From: Palsa-892 sp035555855
GTDB taxonomy: Bacteria; Pseudomonadota; Alphaproteobacteria; Rhizobiales; Xanthobacteraceae
Assembly: GCA_035555855.1 (NCBI GenBank)
Contig: DATMGD010000009.1
Span: 43,410 to 107,409 of the forward strand
Direction of reading: 5' to 3'
DNA: 64,000 bases
Below the pieces are notes generated by a model. The model was not told the DNA's origin, made no database searches, and was given only the letters and a program-made list of their open reading frames with translations. The position numbers and the translations under genes are program-made. Below are positions 27,186-36,447 of this stretch, piece by piece. Each line of letters opens with the position of its first letter. Within the stretch, counting starts at the first letter, position 1.

Positions 27186-28751
27186 GTGATCTCCGGTTTT
27201 TTTCATCTCCTGAGCCTTGCGCGCGCCGGTTTCGTGTTCGCGCGCGAGGGCGTGCTCGGCCTCGTCGACCCGACCGTTTTGCCGGCGGGCCCGCGCTTTC
27301 TGCTCCGCTGCGCGCGGCTCGTCGAGCGCCGCAACGCCGGCAGCGGATCGGTGCGGCTTGCGAAGGCGCTGGCGCGGCTTGGACCCTCCTACGTCAAGCT
27401 CGGACAATTTCTCGCGACACGGCCCGATGTCGTCGGCGCCGCGATCGCGAACGATTTAGAGAGCTTGCAGGATCGCATGCCGCCGTTCTCGCAGCGGCAG
27501 GCGGAAGCCGCGATCCATGAGGGTTTGGGCAAGCCGGTCACCGAGTTATTCACGCAATTCGGGCCACCGGTCGCGGCCGCCTCGATTGCACAAGTGCATC
27601 GCGCGGAGGTCGCGGGCGAAGCCGGTATGCGGGCCGTCGCGGTGAAAGTGCTCCGCCCCCGCGTCGAATACCGCTTTCAGCGCGATCTCGACACGTTCTT
27701 TTTCGCCGCCCGGCTCGGCGAGCGCCACTCGGCGGAAGCGCGCCGGCTGCGGATGATTTCGACCGTCGAGACACTGGCACGCTCGGTCGCAATCGAGATG
27801 GATTTGCGGCTGGAGGCCGCGGCCTTTTCGGAGCTTGCGCAGAACACCAAAGACGATCCCGATTTCCGCGTGCCCGCGGTCGACTGGGCCCGTACCGCCA
27901 AGCGCGTGCTCACCGTCGAATGGGTCGATGGCATTCCGCTCAACGACAAGAACAAGCTTGCGGCGGCTGGCTTCGATTTCAAGCATCTTGCGCGTGTCGT
28001 CATCCAGTCGTTTCTGCGGCAGGCGCTGCGCGATGGCTTCTTTCACGCCGACATGCACCCAGGCAATCTGTTCGTCGACAAGAGCGGCGATCTCGTTGCG
28101 GTGGATTGCGGCATCATGGGGCGGCTCGGACCGAAGGAGCGGCGCTTCCTTGCCGAGATTCTCTACGGCTTCATCACCGGCGACTGGCGACGTACGGCCG
28201 AGGTGCATTTCGAAGCGGGTTACGTGCCCTCGCATCATTCGGTCGATGATTTCGCCCAAGCCATCCGTGCCATCGGCGAGCCGATCCGCGAACGGCCGGC
28301 GAGCGAAATCTCGATGGCGAAATTGCTCACGCTACTCTTTGAAGTCACCGCGATCTTCGACATGAAGACGCGGCCCGAACTTCTGCTCCTGCAAAAAACG
28401 ATGGTGGTCGTCGAAGGCGTCGCGCGTTCGCTCGACCCCGACTTCGACATGTGGGCGACTTCCGATCCTGTGGTGCGCGAGTGGATCGAACGCAATCTCG
28501 GCCCCATTGGCCGCGTCGAAAACGCAGCGCAGGAAATCGGCGGCCTCGCCCGCCTCGTCGGCTCCGCCCCGTCGCTCTTGTCCCGCGCCGCGCAAACCTT
28601 CGAGCGGCTGGACGAGCAGACCAAGGACGGCCTCGTGCTGTCGCCCGCAACCGTCGAGGCGATCGGCGCAAGCAAACGGCGCGGCCGGGCCTGGATGACG
28701 GCGGCCCTGTGGGCGATCGCGCTCCTGATCGCGATCTGGCTGTTTCGCTAG
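27186..28751 (+). CDS. ubiB: Ubiquinone biosynthesis protein kinase-like UbiB
   Basis: UbiB is an atypical ADCK/ABC1-family ATPase required for ubiquinone synthesis. The start is a GTG seven bases after ubiE, giving 521 residues. The family KxGQ motif (SYVKLGQFLATRPDVV), the alanine-rich loop region AAASIAQVHRAEV, the catalytic loop HADMHPGN and the metal-binding VDCG are present. A single C-terminal membrane segment (TAALWAIALLIAIWLF) anchors it, as in the family; the more usual two helices are not clear. Confidence 0.94.
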   Translation: MISGFFHLLSLARAGFVFAREGVLGLVDPTVLPAGPRFLLRCARLVERRNAGSGSVRLAKALARLGPSYVKLGQFLATRPDVVGAAIANDLESLQDRMPPFSQRQAEAAIHEGLGKPVTELFTQFGPPVAAASIAQVHRAEVAGEAGMRAVAVKVLRPRVEYRFQRDLDTFFFAARLGERHSAEARRLRMISTVETLARSVAIEMDLRLEAAAFSELAQNTKDDPDFRVPAVDWARTAKRVLTVEWVDGIPLNDKNKLAAAGFDFKHLARVVIQSFLRQALRDGFFHADMHPGNLFVDKSGDLVAVDCGIMGRLGPKERRFLAEILYGFITGDWRRTAEVHFEAGYVPSHHSVDDFAQAIRAIGEPIRERPASEISMAKLLTLLFEVTAIFDMKTRPELLLLQKTMVVVEGVARSLDPDFDMWATSDPVVREWIERNLGPIGRVENAAQEIGGLARLVGSAPSLLSRAAQTFERLDEQTKDGLVLSPATVEAIGASKRRGRAWMTAALWAIALLIAIWLFR

Positions 28752-28892
28752 ATTTTCAGGGCTTTTTCCGCTCCATGGTTAACAGGCCTCGCGAAAAGCC
28801 CTCGCCTCCCATAATTGAACGGTGATAATCTGGGATTTAGGCTGAAGGCCACCCGTACCTGGTTCCGTACGGGGGCGTATCCAGGTTGCGTC

Positions 28893-30113
28893 ATGATTTT
28901 GAACGGCAAGCGTATCCTGCTCATCATCGGCGGCGGCATCGCCGCCTATAAGAGTCTCGAGCTGATCCGGCGCCTCAAGGAGCGCGGCGCGAAAGTGCGC
29001 GGCATCCTGACGCCGGGCGGCGCCGAATTCATCACGCCGCTTTCCGTCGCCGCGATCTCGGGGGATCGCTGCTTCACCGAGCTCTTTTCTCACGAGGACG
29101 AATTCGACATCGGCCACATTCGCCTCTCGCGCGAAGCCGATCTCATCGTCGTCGCGCCCGCGACTGCCGATCTCATCGCCAAGATGGCGCAAGGCATCAC
29201 CAACGATCTTGCGACTGCCGTGCTGCTCGCGACCGACAAGCGCGTACTGATTGCGCCCGCGATGAACCCGATGATGTGGAACCACGCAGCGACGAAACGC
29301 AATTTCGCGCAGCTCATGGCGGACGGCATTATCGCCGCCGGTCCCAATGCCGGCGAAATGGCCGAGCGCGGCGAAGCCGGTGTCGGCCGCATGGCGGAAC
29401 CTTTGGAGATTGTCGCGGCGATCGAAGCTCTGCTGAATGAGATGCCCGCAAGCGACGCATTGAAAGGCCGCAAGGTGCTCGTCACCTCCGGCCCGACGCG
29501 CGAGCCGATCGACCCCGTTCGTTATATCTCCAATCATTCTTCCGGCCGGCAGGGCCACGCCGTCGCGCGCGCAGCGGCAGCGGCGGGAGCGGAGGTCACG
29601 CTCGTATCGGGGCCGGTAGAACTCCCGGACCCCTCCGGCGTGAAAACCATTCACGTCGAGACGGCATCGGAAATGCTTTCGGCCGCGCAATCGGCGCTGC
29701 CGGTCGATATCGCGGTTTGCGCCGCGGCGGTCGCCGACTGGCGCGTCGATGCGGTCGCCAACGAGAAGATGAAAAAGATCGACGGCCGCGCGCCTTCGCT
29801 GTCGTTCGTCGAAAACCCCGACATCCTCGCGACGCTCTCGCACGGCAAGAAGCGCCCGCGGCTCGTCATCGGCTTTGCCGCCGAAACCGAAAAAGTCATC
29901 GAGCACGCGCGCGCCAAACTTGCGCGCAAGGGCTGCGACTGGATCGTCGCGAACGATGTATCACCCGAAACGGGGACCTTCGGCGGCCGCAACAACCAGG
30001 TCCATCTCGTCACTGCCGGCGGCGTTGAGAGCTGGCCCCTGCTCTCCAAGGAAGCGGTCGCTGATGGTCTCGTCCGCCGGATCGCGGCAACGCTCAAAGA
30101 GGCTCGCGCATGA
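28893..30113 (+). CDS. coaBC: Bifunctional phosphopantothenoylcysteine decarboxylase/synthetase
   Basis: CoaBC makes 4'-phosphopantetheine from phosphopantothenate and cysteine on the way to coenzyme A. The ATG giving MILNGKRILLIIGGG was chosen; 406 residues. The CoaC half has the FMN-site histidine (FDIGHIRLS) and PAMNPMMWNH. The mobile flap reads EMAERGEAGVGRM, lacking the Cys that reduces the intermediate in E. coli (ACG there). The CoaB half starts near GRKVLVTSGPTREPID and has the AAVADWR motif. Its stop overlaps the dut start (ATGA). Confidence 0.95.
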   Translation: MILNGKRILLIIGGGIAAYKSLELIRRLKERGAKVRGILTPGGAEFITPLSVAAISGDRCFTELFSHEDEFDIGHIRLSREADLIVVAPATADLIAKMAQGITNDLATAVLLATDKRVLIAPAMNPMMWNHAATKRNFAQLMADGIIAAGPNAGEMAERGEAGVGRMAEPLEIVAAIEALLNEMPASDALKGRKVLVTSGPTREPIDPVRYISNHSSGRQGHAVARAAAAAGAEVTLVSGPVELPDPSGVKTIHVETASEMLSAAQSALPVDIAVCAAAVADWRVDAVANEKMKKIDGRAPSLSFVENPDILATLSHGKKRPRLVIGFAAETEKVIEHARAKLARKGCDWIVANDVSPETGTFGGRNNQVHLVTAGGVESWPLLSKEAVADGLVRRIAATLKEARA

Positions 30114-30586
30114 AGCCGCTCAGCGTTCCTTTCACACGCCTGCCCCACGCCCTTGGCCTCCCGGCCCCGGCCTACGAAACCGAGGGCGCCGCCGGCGTCG
30201 ATCTCATCGCGGCGCTTCCCGATACCGAGCCGCTCTCGATCGCCCCGCAAGGCTGGGCCGCGATCCCGACCGGACTCGTGCTCGAGATCCCGCACGGTTT
30301 TCAGGGCGAAGTCCGGCCGCGTTCGGGCCTCGCGCTGCGCCATGCCGTCACGGTGCTGAATGCACCCGGTACCATCGATTCCGATTATCGCGGCGAAGTG
30401 CGCGTGCTCCTCATCAATTTCGGACCCGAGCCGTTCACCGTCACGCGCGGCATGCGCGTCGCGCAGCTTGTGTTCACGCCTGCGCTGCGCGCCAATATCT
30501 ATTCGGTCGAAACCCTCAGCGCGACGGCGCGCGGCGAAGGCGGTTTCGGCTCCACCGGTCTTCACAGTAAACTCGCGAGCGAATAA
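30110..30586 (+). CDS. dut: dUTP diphosphatase
   Basis: Dut hydrolyses dUTP to dUMP, keeping uracil out of DNA and feeding thymidylate synthesis. The 158-residue protein carries the trimeric dUTPase motifs in order: AGVDL (motif 1), RPRSGLALR (2), GTIDSDYRGEV (3), RVAQLVF (4) and the C-terminal RGEGGFGSTG (5). The pairing with coaBC is conserved in many bacteria. The stop TAA is followed immediately by the ATG of the Rrf2 gene. Confidence 0.96.
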   Translation: MKPLSVPFTRLPHALGLPAPAYETEGAAGVDLIAALPDTEPLSIAPQGWAAIPTGLVLEIPHGFQGEVRPRSGLALRHAVTVLNAPGTIDSDYRGEVRVLLINFGPEPFTVTRGMRVAQLVFTPALRANIYSVETLSATARGEGGFGSTGLHSKLASE

Positions 30587-31027
30587 ATGGCGCGTCTATC
30601 CGAAAAAAGCCTGCTGGCCGTCGCGGCGATCGTCGATATCGCGATCCACTCGCGCGGGCAGCCGGTCGCGGCAAAGGCGCTTGCCGAGCGGCACCACCTG
30701 CCGCCGCGCCATCTCGAGCCGGTGCTCCAGGCTCTCGTCCATGCCGGCATTCTCAAAGGCGTGCGCGGCCCGCGCGGCGGCTATGAACTTGCCCGCGAGC
30801 GGCGGCGCATTTCGGTCGCCGAAATCGCGCGCGTTGCCGAAACAACCGCCGCGGAAAACAACACGCATATTCCGGTGCTGGTCGAAAAGGTTGTGCAACC
30901 CGCGGTCGCCGCGGCCGAGCAGTCTTTCGAGATCGCGCTCTCCGCCGTCTCGATTGATGAGCTGTGTCGCGCCGCTGAAAAGCAGGGCATTGCCGAAACG
31001 AAGACCACCGCCGATTTCAATATCTAA
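30587..31027 (+). CDS. Rrf2-family transcriptional regulator without Fe-S cysteines
   Basis: A 146-residue winged-helix regulator of the Rrf2 family (EKSLLAVAAIVDIAIHSRGQPV..., HLEPVLQALVHAGILKGVRGPRGGY). It has only one cysteine (ELCRAA), so the three-Cys iron-sulfur site of IscR, NsrR or RirA is absent. That leaves the metal-free CymR-like type, which in Firmicutes works with cysteine synthase. cysK lies 82 bases downstream here, so a role in cysteine or sulfur control is a reasonable guess. It abuts the dut stop. Confidence 0.85.
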   Translation: MARLSEKSLLAVAAIVDIAIHSRGQPVAAKALAERHHLPPRHLEPVLQALVHAGILKGVRGPRGGYELARERRRISVAEIARVAETTAAENNTHIPVLVEKVVQPAVAAAEQSFEIALSAVSIDELCRAAEKQGIAETKTTADFNI

Positions 31028-31109
31028 TACTTGTCGCCGGAATCGGAAATCGACTCGATTTCGCGGATATGCTACGGGCGCTTTCCTTGTTTTTTGACGG
31101 GAAGCCGTG

Positions 31110-32093
31110 ATGCCCGAGACGCGCAACTCCTCCGCCGCTCCGAAACGCGAACCCGGCCGCGGCCGCATTTACAATTCCATTATCGAAACGATCGGCGATA
31201 CGCCGCTCGTCAAGCTGCACCGTCTGCCGCAAATGCGCGGCGTCAAGGCGAACATTCTGGCGAAGCTCGAATTCTTCAACCCGATCGCGAGCGTCAAGGA
31301 TCGCATCGGCGTCGCGATGATCGAGGCACTCGAACGATCGGGCAAGCTCGACAAGGATACCGTGATCGTCGAGCCGACTTCCGGCAACACCGGCATTGCG
31401 CTCGCCTTCGTCGCCGCCGCCAAGGGCTACCGGCTGATCCTCGTCATGCCCGAGACGATGTCGCTCGAGCGCCGCAAGATGCTGCTGCTGCTCGGCGCCG
31501 AACTCGTGCTCACCGAAGGCGGCAAGGGCATGAAAGGCGCGGTCGCCCGCGCCGAGGAACTGCTGCGCGAATTGCCCAAGGCAGTGATGCCGCAGCAATT
31601 CAATAATAAAGCCAATCCCGATATTCATCGCCGCACCACCGCCGAGGAAATCTGGAATGATACCGGGGGCGCGGTCGATGCCGTCATCAGCGGCGTCGGC
31701 ACCGGCGGCACCATCAGCGGCGTCGGCGAAGTGTTGAAGGCGCGCAAGCCCGGCGTGCGGATGATCGCCGTCGAACCCGAGGACAGCGCAGTCCTCTCCG
31801 GCCGTGCGCCGGGACCGCACAAGATTCAGGGCATCGGCGCGGGATTCATCCCCGAAGTGCTCGACCGCAGCGTCATCGACGAGGTCGTGACGGTCGGCAA
31901 CCAGACGGCTTTCGATACTGCCCGCGCGCTCGCACGCTATGAGGGCATTCCGGGCGGCATTTCGTCGGGCGCGGCAGTGGCCGCGGCGATCGAAGTGGGT
32001 TCCCGCCCCGAGATGGCGGGGAAAAACATCGTCGTGGTGCTGCCTTCGTTTGCCGAGCGGTATCTTTCGACCCCGTTGTTTGAGGGACTCTAG
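31110..32093 (+). CDS. cysK: Cysteine synthase A
   Basis: O-acetylserine sulfhydrylase makes cysteine from O-acetylserine and sulfide with PLP. The ATG at 31110 follows GGGAAG; an adjacent GTG at 31107 is the alternative. The 327-residue protein has the PLP lysine in FNPIASVKDRIG, the substrate loop PTSGNTGIAL and the phosphate-binding GVGTGGTISG. An N-terminal polar extension of ~18 residues precedes the core. The Rrf2 gene upstream may be its regulator. Confidence 0.95.
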   Translation: MPETRNSSAAPKREPGRGRIYNSIIETIGDTPLVKLHRLPQMRGVKANILAKLEFFNPIASVKDRIGVAMIEALERSGKLDKDTVIVEPTSGNTGIALAFVAAAKGYRLILVMPETMSLERRKMLLLLGAELVLTEGGKGMKGAVARAEELLRELPKAVMPQQFNNKANPDIHRRTTAEEIWNDTGGAVDAVISGVGTGGTISGVGEVLKARKPGVRMIAVEPEDSAVLSGRAPGPHKIQGIGAGFIPEVLDRSVIDEVVTVGNQTAFDTARALARYEGIPGGISSGAAVAAAIEVGSRPEMAGKNIVVVLPSFAERYLSTPLFEGL

Positions 32094-32282
32094 ATCTCAA
32101 CCTTACGGCTCGAATCCGGTCGAAGTCTTCCGGCATCGCTCGCGAGGTTTCTCGGCTTTTTGCCGCCATTTCCCGCATTTTCGCTTCTGTCCCAAGTTGG
32201 GCCAGTTGTAGAGTGGGCGGATGATTCGCGGCTCTTTGGGCTGCGGGCTCTTCAGCGCCGAGCGGCGGCGGAACGAGAGAGC

Positions 32283-34832
32283 ATGGCGGGAATGGCAGAA
32301 CGGGCCGGAACGGACCGCGCATTTTGGCGCGCGATTGAACGGAAAGCGTTGAAGGCTGCCGGCCTGCTCGTTTGCGCGGGTATTTTGCTTGCCTCGCTCG
32401 GCAATGCTGCTTCGGCGCAAGCCGTGTCTCAAGAAGCGCCGACGCTCCAGAATATCGTTCACTCGCTTCTCAATCTTGACCGTCACCAGCTCGCGCAGCT
32501 CGCCCTGACGCTCGGCATTCTGGTGTTCGCGGTGACGACGGCGATCGCGCTCGTGCGTACCCGCGACCGCATGAACCTGCATCTTGCCAGCGCCAAGCGG
32601 GAGATCGCGCTCCTGCGCGACGAAGCCGACCGCGCGATGACGCTTCTCCTGGGCGATCCGCAGATCATCATCATCTGGCGCGAGCCGCAGAAGGCCCCGC
32701 TGATCCTCGGCGACGTCGGCAATGTCACCGGCGTCGAAGCGGCGCGCCGCATTCTTGCTTTCGGCACATGGCTCGGTGTCGAGGAAGCGCACCGGCTGGA
32801 AGCTGCCGTTGACGGCTTGCGCCAGCGCGGCGAAGCTTTTTCGCTCACGCTCACGACGCCGCGCGGCCGCTATCTCGAGGCCGAAGGCCGCCCGATCGGC
32901 GCTTCCGCCGTGTTGCGCTTTCGCGATCTCACCGGCGTGCGGCTCGAATACGCGACGCTTTCCGAACAGCTCAAGCGTTTCGAGCGCGAAGTCGAGCAGA
33001 TGCGCGCGCTTCTCGAAGTCGTGCCGACGCCGATCTGGCTGCACGACGCCAAGGGCAAGCTCGTGTTCGCGAACGCCGCTTATGCCCGCGCCGTCGAAGC
33101 CGCGGACGCGCAGGACGCCGTCGCGCGCGGGTTGGAGCTGCTCGACCAGAGCGCGCGTAACGACGCGGCGAAGGCCGCTGCCGCCAACCAGATCTTCACC
33201 AGGCGGCTGCCCGCCGTCATCGCCGGCGCACGCCGCATCCTCGATGTCATTGAAGTCGGCGGCCTGCGCGGCGCGGCAGGCATCGGTCTCGACGCCACCG
33301 AAGCCGAAACGGTGCGCGCCGAGCTTGCCCGCATCGTCTCGGCGCACCGCCGCACGCTTGACGAATTGCCGATTGCGGTCGCGATCTTCAATGCCGAGCA
33401 GCAGCTCGTTTTCCATAACGCCGCCTATCGCGCGCTGTTCCGTTTCGATGTGAACTTCCTCGACGAGCGGCCGAGCGACTCGGCCATCCTCGACCGCTTG
33501 CGCGCCGACCGGCAGTTGCCGGAACAGGCCGATTTCAAGAGCTGGAAGGCGCAGCTGTTCGAGGCCTATCGCGCGATCGAATCGAAGGAACACTGGTGGC
33601 ACATGCCCGGCGGCCGCGTTCTTCGCGTCGTCACCAATCCGAATCCCGAAGGCGGCGTCACGTATCTCTTCGACGACATCACCGAACGCATTCAGCTTGA
33701 GAGCCGCTACAACGCGCTGATCCACACCCAGGGCGAAACGCTCGACGCGCTCGCCGAGGCCGTCGCCGTGTTCGGCTCCAACGGCCGGCTCAAACTTTAT
33801 AATTCCGCGTTCCTGTCGCTCTGGAAGATCTCGGCGAAAGCCGCCGCCGAACATCCGCACATCGACAAGCTTGCCGCTTCGTGCAGGCCGCTGCTCAATG
33901 GCGACGATTCCCTCACCGCCTGGGAGACGATGCAGCTTGCGATCACCGGCCTTGACCGCAACTCGTTCTCGGGATTGCGCCTCGAATGCACCGACGGCCG
34001 CATGCTGGAATGCACGGCGGTGCCGCTGCCCGACGGCGGCTCGCTCGTCACCTTCCGCGATGTCAGCGACAGCGTCCGCTTCGAGCGCGCGCTGACCGAA
34101 CGCAACGAAGCGCTCGTCGCCGCCGATGTCCTGAAGAACGATTTCGTCCAGCACGTTTCCTACGAGCTGCGCTCGCCCCTCACCACCATCATCGGTTTCG
34201 GGCAGTTGCTCGACAATCCCGCGATCGGGCCGCTCACCGACAAGCAGCGCGAATATATCGATCACATCACGCAGTCGAGCACGGCGCTCCTCGCCATCAT
34301 CGACGACATTCTTGATCTGGCGACGATCGATGCCGGCGCCATGCAACTCGACCTCGGCGAGGTCGACATCCGCTCCACCATGGCCGCCGCAGCCGAAGGC
34401 ATTCGCGACCGGCTCAACGACGGCAACATCGCGCTCGACATGAAAGCGCCCGCCAATATCGGGAGCTTTACGGCCGACCCAAAGCGGGTGCGGCAGATCC
34501 TGTTCAACCTGATGTCGAACGCGATCGGCTTTTCGCCGGCGGGCGAGACGGTGACGCTTTCGGCCGAGCGCCAGAACGACAACATCGTCTTCCGCGTCAT
34601 CGACAAGGGCCCCGGCATCCCGCCCGAGATCAAAACGCGGCTTTTCGGGCTGTTTGAGAGCTATCCGCGCGGTTCGCGCCATCGTGGCGCCGGATTGGGG
34701 CTTGCTATTGTCCGCTCGCTGATGGCGCTTCACGGCGGCAGTGTTGCAATCGACTCAGAACCCGGACAAGGAACGGTGGTCAGTTGTATATTCCCCGCCA
34801 CCGCTCGTGCCCACAGCGAGGCGGCCGAGTAA
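32283..34832 (+). CDS. divL: DivL-like sensor pseudo-histidine-kinase with Tyr in the H-box
   Basis: DivL of Caulobacter relays cell-cycle signals from DivK to CckA and CtrA. The protein here is 849 residues from the ATG at 32283 (32292 is an alternative). Two hydrophobic segments (about 24-44 and 71-91) anchor it; PAS-like sensor regions fill ~110-600. The H-box reads HVSYELRSPLTTIIG, with Tyr627 where kinases have the phospho-accepting His, the hallmark of DivL. The ATPase domain is intact (NLMSNAIGFSP, DKGPGIP, GAGLGLAIV). It is followed by tsaE-amgK. The assignment rests on the Tyr and overall plan. Confidence 0.88.
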   Translation: MAGMAERAGTDRAFWRAIERKALKAAGLLVCAGILLASLGNAASAQAVSQEAPTLQNIVHSLLNLDRHQLAQLALTLGILVFAVTTAIALVRTRDRMNLHLASAKREIALLRDEADRAMTLLLGDPQIIIIWREPQKAPLILGDVGNVTGVEAARRILAFGTWLGVEEAHRLEAAVDGLRQRGEAFSLTLTTPRGRYLEAEGRPIGASAVLRFRDLTGVRLEYATLSEQLKRFEREVEQMRALLEVVPTPIWLHDAKGKLVFANAAYARAVEAADAQDAVARGLELLDQSARNDAAKAAAANQIFTRRLPAVIAGARRILDVIEVGGLRGAAGIGLDATEAETVRAELARIVSAHRRTLDELPIAVAIFNAEQQLVFHNAAYRALFRFDVNFLDERPSDSAILDRLRADRQLPEQADFKSWKAQLFEAYRAIESKEHWWHMPGGRVLRVVTNPNPEGGVTYLFDDITERIQLESRYNALIHTQGETLDALAEAVAVFGSNGRLKLYNSAFLSLWKISAKAAAEHPHIDKLAASCRPLLNGDDSLTAWETMQLAITGLDRNSFSGLRLECTDGRMLECTAVPLPDGGSLVTFRDVSDSVRFERALTERNEALVAADVLKNDFVQHVSYELRSPLTTIIGFGQLLDNPAIGPLTDKQREYIDHITQSSTALLAIIDDILDLATIDAGAMQLDLGEVDIRSTMAAAAEGIRDRLNDGNIALDMKAPANIGSFTADPKRVRQILFNLMSNAIGFSPAGETVTLSAERQNDNIVFRVIDKGPGIPPEIKTRLFGLFESYPRGSRHRGAGLGLAIVRSLMALHGGSVAIDSEPGQGTVVSCIFPATARAHSEAAE

Positions 34833-34857
34833 AGTAAACGAGTTTAGCGAGCCTGAT

Positions 34858-36447
34858 GTGCCGAGCCCGACCGCCGCGCGTACGATCTGGGATATTGTGC
34901 TGCCTGACGAGACCGCGACCGGGCGTCTCGCATCGGATATTGCACTCGCGCTCCAGCCCAACGATCTGGTGACGCTTTCGGGCGATCTCGGCGCCGGAAA
35001 AACGACCGTCGCGCGCGCCATCATCCGTACGCTCGCCGATGACGAAACGGTCGAAGTCCCGAGCCCGACCTTCACGCTTTTGCAGCTTTACGATTTGCCG
35101 CGCTTTCCCGTGGTGCATGCCGACCTCTACCGCGTCACGACGCTTGCCGAGCTTTCCGAGCTTGGCTGGGAAGAAGCGGCAGACGGTGCCGCCGTCATGG
35201 TCGAATGGCCCGAGCGCGCGAGCGCGTTCATTCAGGCGGACCGGCTCGACGTTTCGCTGTCGCTCGCGCTCGAATACGGCCCCGACGCGCGGCAGGTACG
35301 GCTCACCGGCTTCGGCAGCTGGGCCGAGCGGCTGACGCGCTTTCGCGCCGTGCGCGAACTTCTGGACAGCGCCGGATTTGGCGGCGCCGAACGCATCCCG
35401 GTCCAGGGCGACGCTTCGACCCGCAGTTACGAGCGGCTGCTGCTGCATCCGGGCAGCGCCATCTTGATGAACTCGCCGCGGCGGCCCGATGGCCCGCCGA
35501 TCAGGAACGGCAAGCCCTACAGCGCAATCGCGCATCTTGCCGAAGACGTGAAACCGTTCGTCGCGCTGGCGCGAGCCTTGCGCGAGCGCGGTTTCAGCGC
35601 GCCGGAGATTTACGCCGCCGACATCGATAACGGCCTTCTGCTGCTCGAAGATCTCGGCGTCGACGGCATGGTTACGCGCACCGACCCGCCAATGCCGATC
35701 GAGCATCTTTACGCTTCGGCCGTCGACGTGCTGGTCGCCCTGCACACACAAGAGCTGCCGTCGAAGCTGCCGGTCTCGCCGCGCATCGAACACATCATTC
35801 CGTCCTACGATCTCGATGCCTTTACGGTCGAAATCGAGCTGATGCTGGATTGGTATCTGCCCTATCGCGGCGCGCCGCGACCGACGCCAGAAGTGCGCGA
35901 TTATTTCATCGGCATGTGGAAGGCGGCGCTCGCCGAGGTGATGACCGCGCCCAAAACCTGGGTGCTGCGCGATTATCACTCGCCCAATCTTCTGTGGCTG
36001 CCGGCCCGCGAAGGCAATGCGCAAGTCGGCCTGCTCGACTTCCAGGATGCCGTCATGGGCCCCGCCGCCTATGACGTCGCCTCGCTCCTGATGGACGCGC
36101 GCGTCGATATTCCCCACGAACTCGAGATCACGCTATTGTCGCGCTACGCAGTCGGCCGCAGCACGACCGATGCGAATTTCGATCCCAACGAATTCGCGCG
36201 TCATTACGTGACGCTTGGCGCACAGCGCGCCACGAAAATTCTCGGCATCTTCGCCCGCCTCGCGAAGCGAGACGGCAAGCCGCAATATCTCGCGCATCTG
36301 CCGCGCGTATGGAATTACCTGATGCGCGCTCTCGCGCATCCTTCGCTCGGGCAGTTGAACGCTTGGTATCATGCGCACGTGCCGCCGCCAGATGCGCCGG
36401 CAGCCGGTGTCGAAGCCTCGGCGGATCAGCCGCAGCCGGTCCCGTGA
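34858..36447 (+). CDS. Fusion of TsaE (t6A ATPase) and AmgK (N-acetylmuramate kinase)
   Basis: Two enzymes in one 529-residue chain. Residues ~10-150 are TsaE, the ATPase that assists TsaD/TsaB in making t6A at position 37 of tRNA; Walker A is GDLGAGKTT at 42-50 and HADLYR is at 87-92. Residues ~165-505 are an aminoglycoside-phosphotransferase fold with catalytic Asp372 (VLRDYHSPN) and metal-binding Asp394 (LLDFQDA), matching AmgK, which phosphorylates recycled MurNAc and GlcNAc at C1. The in-frame GTG 26 bases after divL is the likely start, with a weak site; starts inside divL are possible. murU follows with a GTGA overlap. Confidence 0.88.
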   Translation: MPSPTAARTIWDIVLPDETATGRLASDIALALQPNDLVTLSGDLGAGKTTVARAIIRTLADDETVEVPSPTFTLLQLYDLPRFPVVHADLYRVTTLAELSELGWEEAADGAAVMVEWPERASAFIQADRLDVSLSLALEYGPDARQVRLTGFGSWAERLTRFRAVRELLDSAGFGGAERIPVQGDASTRSYERLLLHPGSAILMNSPRRPDGPPIRNGKPYSAIAHLAEDVKPFVALARALRERGFSAPEIYAADIDNGLLLLEDLGVDGMVTRTDPPMPIEHLYASAVDVLVALHTQELPSKLPVSPRIEHIIPSYDLDAFTVEIELMLDWYLPYRGAPRPTPEVRDYFIGMWKAALAEVMTAPKTWVLRDYHSPNLLWLPAREGNAQVGLLDFQDAVMGPAAYDVASLLMDARVDIPHELEITLLSRYAVGRSTTDANFDPNEFARHYVTLGAQRATKILGIFARLAKRDGKPQYLAHLPRVWNYLMRALAHPSLGQLNAWYHAHVPPPDAPAAGVEASADQPQPVP

